Positions 41,501 through 53,500 of a DNA stretch of 64,000 nt are shown piece by piece. Below the pieces are notes generated by a model. That model did no database searches. It saw only the letters and a program-made list of their open reading frames with translations, and was not told the DNA's origin. The stretch is from Ciona intestinalis (Eukaryota > Chordata > Ascidiacea > Phlebobranchia > Cionidae): contig NC_020175.2 in NCBI RefSeq assembly GCF_000224145.3, positions 3,421,218 to 3,485,217 of the forward strand, in the 5' to 3' direction. The position numbers and the translations under genes were made by a program. Position 1 is the first letter of the stretch; every line of letters begins with the position of its first letter.

Positions 41501-44500
41501 TCCTTTTGTATTCGAATCTAATTACGGGATTCGGTATTCTGTTTAATGACGTCACCACGCGTCATCTCATACACTATATTAACAATTTTTAAACCTTTAT
41601 ATTTTTGAAAAAAAAATATTTTTGTGTTTGTGGGACTTTCGAGAGTAAACGTTTTGCAACGTCTTTTCATAGCCTGCTATACGTTTCATGGGGCAAAAAC
41701 TACCCAATAGTACAATTTTTGATCATTTTACAGCTGATTATCAAACAAGGCTATTATGAAAGACTCAATAAACTGACTTATGTGGGTAAAAATATTTTTT
41801 CCTATAAATGTAAAAAGATTCGAAATTCTAGATTCGGAATTCTAGATTCGAAATAAAGTATTCTAGGATATCCTAGAATACCTAATTATTCTGTAATGTG
41901 CATCCCTAGTAATTCAATACATTTTTGTTGTTACAGATTACATGCGAAGAATGCCCATCTAGTTATTACTGTGAAGCAATTAACAGTTCTGTTGTAGTAA
42001 TAGGTACGTAACTTGGGTTATTTTCTGGTATATCCAAGAATTGGGCAACTTAAAAATGAAAAAAAATTCTGTATCTCCACAACTTTCATAGACTGTTGTT
42101 AATTGTTTAAAACACAATCAGGATATTTGGATATTATGTGGTAACGGTGTCCCGTATTCCTCCACCCTACTATGAATAGTATAACTGAATATATTATAAC
42201 CACAGCAGTAGCTAATAATATAGTAAAACAATGGTTTTGAAATAGCTAATCCATGCTATATCTATATAACATATAACCTTTAACTATATAGGAGGGTGGG
42301 GAAAGATGGGGCACCTTTTTATACTATTTTCCTGTCCCATTTGGTAGTAAACAAAGAACATTCAAAGAATTATGAAACTGTATCCTCGCGACTCCCATAG
42401 ACCGTTGTTAATTGTTTAACAGGATATTTGGATATTATGTGCTAAAGGTGTTCGCCTTCCTCCACCCTAATATATATAACTACTTATAACTAATCAAATT
42501 ATAACCAGCCATAGTCCAAAACTTAGCTTTTCTACATTACAAGTACCATATATCCTACAGGTGTATCTGTTCCTACTGTCTGCCCACAAGGTTATTTCTG
42601 TCCTAACGGCACGCGCTTTGCCAAAGAGTTTCCGTGCCCATTCGGAACGTACGGCGACCGTCAAATGCTCTCTAGCGCCGCCGAGTGCAAGGAATGCGAC
42701 CGAGGCTCTTTCTGCGGCAGCGCAGGGTTGTTAGCGCCCTCTGGTTTCTGCCAAGCAGGTTTTTATTGCATCGGAAACTCCTCCACAGCGACACCTAGGG
42801 ACGGAACAACGGGGGTGCCGTGCCCGTTAGGAAAATATTGCGTGAATGGAACAAAGGCACCGGAATTGTGCCCGCCAGGAACTTTTGGACCTGTAGAAGG
42901 TAAATTTATTGTTTTAAGCTCATTTTGAATAACTTTAAACTGTTTCCAACTGTATTTCTGTACTTTATGAATTTTGTAGATTTTTTTCTTGTTTTGTTTT
43001 AATTAAATACAACTTAATACGAGTTAATTTGTATTGTTTTGTCAGTTTAGTGGAGCCGCTTTCATTTGAAATTTTTACTTACATAGTTTTTAACGACCAT
43101 TGTCGCTGCTAATTTTCTACTTTTCGTTGTTTTAACCAATCTGATCTTAGGTATTTTATTTGTTAAAAAAAAAGTTTAAAAACAGATTATTTTGCTTCTA
43201 ATTCTCTTCTGTTCACTGTTTTATTTAAATTGATCTTCATAGTTGTATTCTGAGAGATAAATAAAAATTTTATACAAATTTTACGTACAGAACTCAAATC
43301 ATCTGATGAATGCACTGACTGTACTGGTGGTAAATTCTGTGAAAAAAGTGGGTTAATTGAACCTAGTGGGAACTGCACTGCAGGATTCTACTGCCCTACT
43401 GGATCTAATTCATCTACAGGTGATTTATTCCTATAAAAAAAATAAAAAAAATATATTTTATAAAAAAAAATGTAGGATAGGGCAACAACAGTCACTATGG
43501 CACAGTAAAAAAAAATTGTGAAATTTTTTTTTTTAACTTTTTTAAATTTTTTAAATTTTAAAACTTTACTCTGTTCCCAGCTTATGAGTGTCCTGTTGGT
43601 TTCCATTGCCCTGAAATGTCAGCGATCCCCCAACCCTGCCCTGCTGGTAGTTATACTGACTCACAACAACAGTCAGTATGTCAACCTTGTCTAGAGGGTA
43701 GCTTCTGTAATGGAACCGGCATTGAGGTAATAATAAAAAATTATTTTATTTGCTGGGGCAACGAAGACCTAAACATTGTCAAAAGCCATTTACATACATA
43801 GTAATAACACGCGCCTCATGCACATTGTCAATTTTTTTTATAAATATATTTTTTTTAAACGATTTTTTATAGTTTTAGTAAACCATTTGTAATAAATAAA
43901 TGAAAACTTTTTTAATAACACGGGTGTCCTATTTCATCCCCCTAATGCCTGTTTATGTTAAAAAGCCCAAAAGACATTTATTCCAGCCAGCAAAAATGAC
44001 TCCATTCAAAAAATCAGCAACAAAAAAATACTTTTACTTTTTTATTAAAAATAAATATTTTAATTTTTTTGTTTTTGCGTTTTTTTTTATAGAATTGCCC
44101 CGCGGGTTACTACTGCCCCCCTTCAACAGGGGGTGTGCTGTATCATTGCCCTCGTGGAACTTATAGTAACGAGACTGGATTAAAGAGAGAAGACCAATGC
44201 AAATACTGTGACCCTGGTTTCTACTGCCCTGATTTGGCAGCTACTTCTTATAAAGGTAACATTGTAAAATTTTAAAATACTTTTTTTTTCTTTTTTTTAG
44301 TTGTGTTTTTGCTTTTTGTTAAGTAAAATCTATATAAATACAATAAATATTATTTTCTATTTTTTTCTTTTTTAGGTAAAACATACTTTAAATTGACAAA
44401 TTTTGTTGAGTTTTCCATTAATTATCATATTTTTTGTGTTTTACCATTTAAGTTTTAGGCAAATATGTTATTTCTGTTTTTTTAGGTCCATGTGATGCCG

Positions 44501-47500
44501 GATATTTTTGTCGCAATGGATCAGATTCGAAAACACCATCGGGCGGCAACACTGGTGATGCTGGTGTATGCCCAGAAGGTTACTACTGCCCTCAAGGTAA
44601 GTATATATGTTTTCAAAAAAAGAAAAATCCTCCAAAATATTCAGCCACAAAGTAACATACTTGGTAACTCGTGGCACGAGGTGTATGAAACAGGACACCG
44701 TGTTATAACGACTGTCAAAGATAAAGTAAGTTACATTCATTCATTCATATTTCTTCTCTAGCAACTGGCGAGCCATTTGCCTGCAACCCTGGCACTTTCA
44801 ACAGTCTTCAAATGGCCAACAGTTCGTCAGCATGTGTAGAATGCACTGGAGGCTGGTATTGTAACAGTAGTGGCTTATCATCACCTACTGGTCAATGTTA
44901 TCCTGGTTTCTACTGTACTGGTGGCTCTACTGAACCAGCACCCTCAATTGTGAGTTTGTGACCAAAAAATATTATTTAAAATAGAGTTAAAATAAAACAT
45001 AAAATTGTAAGTAATCTCTTAGCGATTTATTTTGTATAAAACAAAGTGTATTTTTGATGTTTCGTCTGCTATACTTTATCTAAAAGGATAAAAGAAAACC
45101 GTATTGTTAAAAGGAAAAAGACCCCTTAATGGACTGTAAGACTTTATCAGGAAAAATTCTTGTTGTATAGCAGAAAAAATGTGGAAAAACCTAAAAAATA
45201 AAAATCCTTTAAAAACTGTTGTTCCCCACAATGCAAAGACAAATAAGTTTTTATTTATTTATTCAACAAAGCAGTCAGACCCAAAAATAAACCGAAATTT
45301 TTTTCAGCCAACATCAACTGGAGGCCCATGCCCAAAAGGATCATTTTGTGAAATCGAAAGTAGTGTACCAAGTTTGTGCACAGATGGTTCATACACACCA
45401 GACATAGCCCTATCAACATGCTACCCATGCCCTGCTGGCTTCTACTGCCCTATAGGAGCCACTAACACAACAGAATGCCCCGTCGGACATTATTGTGTGG
45501 ATAATTCAACTTACCCTGTGGCATGCACTAACGGAACGTACAACAACGAAACTGGTAAGCTGTTAGTAAATAGTATGCAGTACTCTGGGTAAGCTGGGAC
45601 ACTTTTAGCAGATAATTTTCAAACATCCTGATTGTGTTTAAACAATTAACAACGGTCTATGAGAGCCGTGAGGATGCAGTTTTATAATATTTAAATGCTT
45701 TTTGATTACCACCAAATGGAACGGAAAAACAGATTGAAAAGGTGTCCCATCTTTTCCCTATGTTATTATTTTTGTGTTTGGCACCCTTTAACACATTGTA
45801 CACATGTTCATGTTATGTTTATTGCATTATAATTAAACTGTTTACTGATTTCTTCGGCAATTTATTGAATATTTGTTTAATGTCATGTGCAAAAGTAATC
45901 ATTTTAAGTAGACCTTTTAAAGTGTAAAAAATTATATAAAATTCAATTTCCATTTTTGAAAATGTGCACATTTGCAAAATTGACATACATATTAACTAAC
46001 CACACAGGTGGCCAAAGTGTGGACGATTGTCATTTCTGTCCACCCGGATACTACTGTCCATATATGGGCATGGAGAACCCAGAAGGATTATGTGCACCAG
46101 GATGGTATGTTAAAGTTGGGCGCTGTGCATGACGTGTAAAAGTCCTCAAATAGTTTATGTTTTAGAAAATATATGTGTTAAATATTTTGTATTTGGGGTA
46201 TAGGAGTGCATATTATAACTGGACAGTGAGCATAAGACACCTGTGTAATAGCTGGGCTGTGAGCATGAGGTGTATGAATACACCATGTGTGTCTGATGTA
46301 TAAGAAGACACCCATGTTATAACTCAACAGTGAGCATGAGGTGTATGAATATACCATGTGTGTCTGGTGTATAAGAAGACACCCATGTTATAACTCAACA
46401 GTGAGCATGAGGTGTATGAATACACCATGTGTGTCTGATGTATAAGAAGACACCCATGTTATAACTTGACAGTGAGCATGAGGTATATGAATACACCATG
46501 TGTGTCTGGTGTATAAGAAGACACCCATGTTATAACTTGACAGTGAGCATGAGGTGTATGAATACACCATTTGTGTCTGGTGTATAAGAAGACGCCCATG
46601 TTATAACTTGACAGTGAGCATGAGGTGTATGAATACACCATGTGTGTCTGGTGTATGAGAAGACACCCATGTTATAACTTGACAGTGAGCATAAGGTGTA
46701 TGAATACACCTTGTGTGTCTGGTGTATAAGAAGACACTCATGTTATAACTCGACAGTGAGCATGAGGTATATGAATACAACATGTGTGTCTGGTGTATAA
46801 AAATACACTCATGTAAAAACTTGACAGCGAGCATGAGGTGTATGAATACACCATGTGTGTCTGGTGTATAAGAAGGCACCCATGTAATAACTTGACAGTG
46901 AGCATGAGGTGTATGAATACACCATGTGTGTCTGGTGTATAATAAGACACTCATGTTATAACTTGACAGTGAGCATGAGGTGTATGAATACATCATGTGT
47001 GTCTGGTGTATAATAAGACACTCATTTTATAACTTGACAGTGAGCATGAGGTGTATGAGTACATGTAACAACTTGACAGCGAGCATGAGGTGTATAAATA
47101 CATCATATATGCCAAATGCATACAAAATAATTTTTTATACAAAAAAACGAAAAATTCATTTTTTTTTCAGGTATTGTATTCTCGGGTCCTGGATGAGAAA
47201 ACCCACGGTGGTCGGGGTCAATATATCGGGTGAATGTAGTTGCCCCGCAGATGGAGGTATAGGGGGTGAATGTCAACCGGGGTATTATTGCCCCGAAGGA
47301 GCGAATAACCCGATACCATGTGACCCAGGTGGGGGACTTTTTTCTTTTTTTTTTAAATGTTAAAATTTAGTGAAAATGTTATACTTAGTAATTCGTTTTA
47401 AAATTAATAAAGGTATTTTAAAACAGTTAACTTTATAATACATTCTTTTCCCATTTTTTGCCTAAAACTAAAATTTTACATGAATTCAAGTTTTCTGATG

Positions 47501-50500
47501 TCATCATTCGAAATTTGATACATCAAAAAAATTGAGATGCAATCTTGTAGCAAATTTACCGAAGAATGATTGTCTAATTGATTGTTTTTTACTAGCACAA
47601 ACACCTGTGTCGCTAGAGAGCAATATTTGACAGTCGGTCAAAAATACAAAATTTAATCAAAGATATCTCATCCTTGAGCAGAAAAAAAAAATAATTGAAT
47701 TTGAGTAAAAAATGGTTAAAAACAATATTAAAGCATGTAAAACATAGCGTAATCTAATTATTGTTAGTTTATTTCTCTTAAATTTACCGTATTTGTCCCA
47801 GGTTACTATTGTAATGTTGCTGGGTTATGGGACGTCAGTGGGGCATGTTTAGAAGGCCATTACTGCATTGGTGCAAGTGAAAAGCACGCACCGGTTGATG
47901 AAATATATGGAAGTATATGCCCTGTTGGTAACTACTGTCCTACCAATAGTTCAGCGCCCACAAAATGTGAAACAGGTACGAGAAAATGATCTTTTTTGTT
48001 AAATCATAAAATTAAAAAAAAAAAAATTTTTTAGCCAAAAAAGTATTTGCGAAAAATTAGAAATAAGTTAGTTTTGTCAAAATTCGAAGGTTTTTTCTTC
48101 TGGATATTATTTTGTTTTTTTTTGAAAATCCTAAATAGTGTTTCCATTTAAAATTTAGGATTTTTTACAAACTCAACTGGCAACACTGGAATAGTAGATT
48201 GTGAAATGTGTACAGGAGGATGGTATTGCCCGTCACCAGGACTTGATTTACCTTTAGCTAAGTGTGAGGTGAGTCAAACCATTTATTTCAACAATTTTTT
48301 TGCCTTTTTTTTATGAATGTGTAGACAGGTAAAAACATCTAACCTTAAATTTGTAAGAAAATTTTGTTTAGCGTTGTGGTTCAGTTATAGGCACTTGAAT
48401 GGGCCAACTCTGGTGTAAATCTCAGGTCCCATGACACGCCACACTGTAAAAATCCACGTAAAAATGCGAATTTTGTTATGTATAAATGAGTTAAAAATGC
48501 GAATGTTATAAAATTAAAAACAGGTAAAAATACAAATGTTATAACATTTTGTTACGTATAAAAATAGCTCGCTGTTTGTCTGCTAGGTGTAGCAACCACA
48601 CTCATTTTCTATATGTTTTTACTATAAGCATGTTTTCAAGAATGTCTTTTATCGCTACACTCTATCTTTTCGATTTTTTTTAATCTTTGCCATTGTAGTC
48701 AAAGAGACAAATTAAATTGATTACAAATAATCCTTTCAGCGGCTTATCTGATATAAAAAACGTAGTGTATTTCCGGTGTTACGTTTTTTTTTAGTTAAGC
48801 CGCTTAAAATCGTTTACATTATGCCTTGTAGCAAAAGCAATTTATAATATATAGAGAAAAAAATATATATAGTTAATTTTTTTAAGCATATTTTAAAACG
48901 TATTCACATTATTTCTGAATGTAACTTTGTTTGTCCTCGTGTAGCTGGAAAACGACAGTCGTTATAACACAGGTGTTTTGTTTCATACACTTTGTACCAG
49001 CTTACAAGTTACCATATATGTTACTTAGTGGGGGATTTTTTGGGGATTTTTTTATATATGGCTGATAGTTTGGACAACCCATTAGTGACCACTGGGTTGG
49101 AGCAATTGCCGTTAAGTTACATTATGCCTGGTAGCAGAAGTAACAGGATAAAGTTCTAATATACACAGATGGGATTCTATTGTCCACCTGGATCCACCGA
49201 AAAAGCTCCATCAGCTAACCAGTGTCCTGCTGGAACTGAATGCCCAGCAGGCAGTGTAAACTTCACACCGTGTTATTCCGGTTCATACCAGCCAGATCCA
49301 GAAAGAGGGACATGCTTTACTTGCCCAGAAGGTAGATAAAAGAGTAACATCTGTTTTAGATAAAGTCCTTTTTTTTAATTTTTTTTTTTTGTGTTTAAAA
49401 TAGTAGTTTTTATATAATTTTGACAATCATTTTACAGTGTTGTTTTGCGTAATTTTTGCACCTGTTAGATACTTTTCCTAAAAATAAAATATATTTCCAA
49501 CATTTTATTGTATGGTAAATACATTTTTTTTCAAATATTATACACATTTTCTCACAAATAATAAATATATTTGTTTCAAATTTTAATATATTTTTTCCAA
49601 ACATATAGATATATATATACATTTTTTTCAGAAAAAAATAATTTTGCAAAATGTCTAATTCCAGTGTTTCCTTTTAAATTTCAGGCAAATATTGTGATTT
49701 CCTTGAGGCAACACTGGCTGGCCTTGAAGGGGTCACGACCCCTGAACCTTGCCCTGCAGGATTCTATTGCCCAAGTAGTACAAAATTTGCAACAGAACAC
49801 GCATGCCCTAATGGAACATATAACGACCAAATGAACAGAGGAAAAGTAACAGACTGTGTTAAATGTGATGGAGGTATGTTTTATTTAAAAAGCAAATAAA
49901 AAATAGGAAATTTTGTGTATTTTTTAAATGTGTATTTTTTATGTGTATTTTTTCTATTATTTTAAAATATGTATTTTTTTGTAATTTTTTTAAATCTGTA
50001 TTATTTGTATTTTTTCATAGTTTTTTTATGTTTCTCCATAATTATACAATTAACTATATGAAATAGCTAGTAATTTGAATATTACAAACAATCTTTTTTA
50101 ACTTTTTTTAGTCATTTTTGTTTAAAATCCATGATTTTATGATACTTTTATAAAAGATAATGTTGTAAAAAAAGTTTGTTTTTTTTCTAAAAATGTAATT
50201 AATCTCTGGTCCAATGGCATGCCTTGCTGTAGGACCATGTATTTGTATTATTGCAGTCATTTTAAATTACCAATGTTACCACATTACAGGTTTCTTCTGC
50301 GATCGTACGAACCAAACTTCACCAACTGCTCCATGTTATGTTGGGTATTACTGTCCACTTGGAACAATATTACCAACTGATAATGAATGTCCTATGGGTG
50401 GGTAGTACAGTGTATAATTTAGTTTAATTTTAGAAGTACCTAATTTTGCTTGCAAGTGATTTTTATATAGACTCGTTATTAATTAAATAAAGAAAATTTA

Positions 50501-53500
50501 AAATTGTTTTTTTTTTAATAATTTTAATTTATTAAAATTATACTTTTTATTGTTATATTTTTCCCTTGATAGGACCCTTTTTCAATTTTTAAAAAGAAGG
50601 TTAAGCCAAAATGCTCATTTTATGACAAAAATAGATGTTAAATGAATTTATGTGCGGTGAAAATTTTAATGATTAAAGGGGCATACCAACGAAAATCTTT
50701 TGTGTATTGATAGAAATGCTCAAATGTGATTTTAAGGTACCACCCAAGTTTCAAAAAACCAAACACCATCTAAAAAATTGCCTTTTAAAACCGCAAATGT
50801 ATATTTTTGTTAGTAAGCCCCTTTAATGAGCAAAATTTCCATAGCAAATACCCTTTTTAAAAACACACGTTTATCCACAGTATAAAAAATATGTTTTTCA
50901 ATAAATTCTAGGCTCTTATTGCCCTGCCATGTCCACCGTTCCAACCAAGTGTCCTGAGGGTAAATATGGAAATGCTCCTGGGTTGGGAAGTGCAGATGAT
51001 TGCCACCCATGTGATCCTGGCATGTATTGTGACACTGATGGCTTAACTGCACCCAGAGATGGCTGCAGTCCCAGGTAAAAAAATTTTTTTTTTTTTTTTT
51101 TTTTAATTGTTTTTTTTTTTTTATTAATTAGAAAAAAGTTGTGAAAGAATAGTTGTGAGAAAAAGTTGTGAAAATAATATTGTGAAAAAAATGGGTTGTT
51201 AATTGTTAAAAACACAGCAGGAAATATGAAATCCAGTTGCTAATAGTATCCCATCCTACCCCACAGTACTGTATGGTTATGCAAATTTAAAAAAAAAAAA
51301 ATTGTCAAAAATGGCTTAAAATTGATTGTTATACCCCTAGATTGTCATAAATTTTTTAACAACAATTTTACTTAATTTTACACCTAGGCTTCTACTGTTC
51401 TGGTAATTCTACTGAACCAGACCCAAGAGGGCAACTATATGGCGACGTATGTCCTGCCGGTGCTTACTGTCCTGCTAACAGCAGTCAACCATTATACTGT
51501 AGCAGTGGTAAGTCAAAGTATTTATGCTCTGTACACTGTACTACAAGTGTTTTTTTATATACTGTATTATATTATTCTCTTTTGTGCCTTAGCATAATGG
51601 TTAGCCTGCCTACCTACCTGTATGCTATAGGTTCAAGACTCGTTGCTGCTACCATTGTATGTGTTCTTGAGCAAGACACTTATTAGCAATTTCTCTAACC
51701 CAGTGGTCTCTAATGAGTTGTCCAAATCAGCCATACGTAAAACCAAAAAAAAAAATTCTAAAAATAATTTTTTTTTTACCTACAAAGTTGCATAGATTGT
51801 AACTCGTAAGTGGGCACGAGGTGTATGAAACAGAACACCCATGTTATAAGGACTATTCATGCCCACCACGCTAGGGTAAATAAGTTACATTCAATTTTCA
51901 TATTCCAATCCATATATTTCTCATACAGGTACATTCAACCCCAACACACAACAAACACAAGCAAGTGACTGCCAATCTTGCACGCCTGGTTCATATTGTA
52001 ACTCCAGTGGTTTAGCTGACGTCACAGGTAAGCCTTTATCTCATGTAAAAATCACCATATAATGTCTAAAATTAGTTAAATTTTACATAGTAGGGTGGGA
52101 GACGGGACACCTTTTCATTCTATTTTCTTGTCCTATTTAGTAGTAACCAAAGAACATTCAAAGAATTATAAAACTGTATCTTCACGACTTTCATAGAACG
52201 CTGTTAATTGTATTAAACACGATCAGGATATTTAAATATTATGTGCTAAAAGTGTCCCGTCTCCCCCACCCTACTATAGAAAGTCAGGTATCATTTGTGT
52301 TTTTTTGGCTGACAATTTTGACAACAAAAAACAATGGGTTGTTTAAATTTTTAACATAAGAAACAGAAACACCGTAATCCGCAAAGTTACATACACGGTA
52401 AATGTAAATGAAACAGAACATCCGTGTTGTAAAAACTGTCTTTTCCGGATCACGCGAGAATAAAGCAAATTATATTCGTTCATTCATTCACAAAGTTACA
52501 TACATGGTAACTCATAATTAGCACGAGGTGTATGATACAAAACACTTATGTTATAGAGACTGCATTTTTCCACCATGCGAGGATAAAGCAAGTCACATTC
52601 ATACATTCATATATTTATAACTTACAGGTGACTGCTGGCCTGGTTTCTACTGCAATGGCAGTGCTAGTGACCCCACCCAACACCCGTGCACAGTCGGTCA
52701 TTACTGCCCTGGAGGTAGCCCTGATCCTGTAGCATGTGTCAATGGTACATATTCAAATGTGACCGGGGCACCAATGTGTCAACCGTGTCCAGAGGGCTGG
52801 TATTGCGTGGATGGTGCAGTGGACCCTCTCCCGTGCCCACAAGGTTATTACTGCCCTGCTCAAACTGGTTACGACTGGCAGATGTGTGAGACAGGTAAGA
52901 ATTTAATCAATTTTTTTGTTTGGAAGTGATTTTTTGAATTTGCAATTGTTCTTTTTTAGAAGTTATAGCTTTTTAGTTATTTTTGTTTAAGTAATATATA
53001 ATTTCGTTTAAAAAGCAATAACTTTTTAATTTCATGTAATTTGCTTAATGCTGTTGTTATGTAATGGTTTGTATTTAATTGATGCGTTTTTAGCTTTTAT
53101 ACAATTTTTCAATATTTTTATTTAATGTTTCCAAATAATTTTGTTAAAAAGCCTAAAATTTCTAAATTTTCTAAAATCTAAAATCAATGATTTTTTTGCT
53201 GTTTTTATGTTTATTTATTTTACCCATAATTCTAAATTATTTTTAGTAATTATTTTAAAATTAAATTTTGTTTTAAATTACAAACATTTTTATTTTATTC
53301 CAAAAAATCACCTCATTTTTTTTCCAATTTTTTTCAACAGGTACCTTTAACCCCACGTATGGGTTAAACCGTCAAGATGAATGTACTCACAAACATTTTT
53401 ATTTTATTCCAACAAATTACCTTATTTTTTTTTTCTATTTTTTCCAACAGGTACCTTTAACCCCACATATGGGTTAAGCGGTCAAGATGAATGCACTCAG

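Noticed and set aside
41605..41856. Frame of 83 residues inside the hAT-type element
   Set aside because: Too short and without transposase motifs; the element is non-autonomous.
46388..46996. Long reverse-strand open frames (60-131 residues, repeated TRHTWCIH-type peptides)
   Set aside because: They coincide exactly with the 71-bp minisatellite and exist because the unit lacks stops in one frame; no splice or start context.
50214..50289. ATG-led extension upstream of exon 76
   Set aside because: It is intron sequence before a good acceptor; phase from exon 75 fits the acceptor at 50289.
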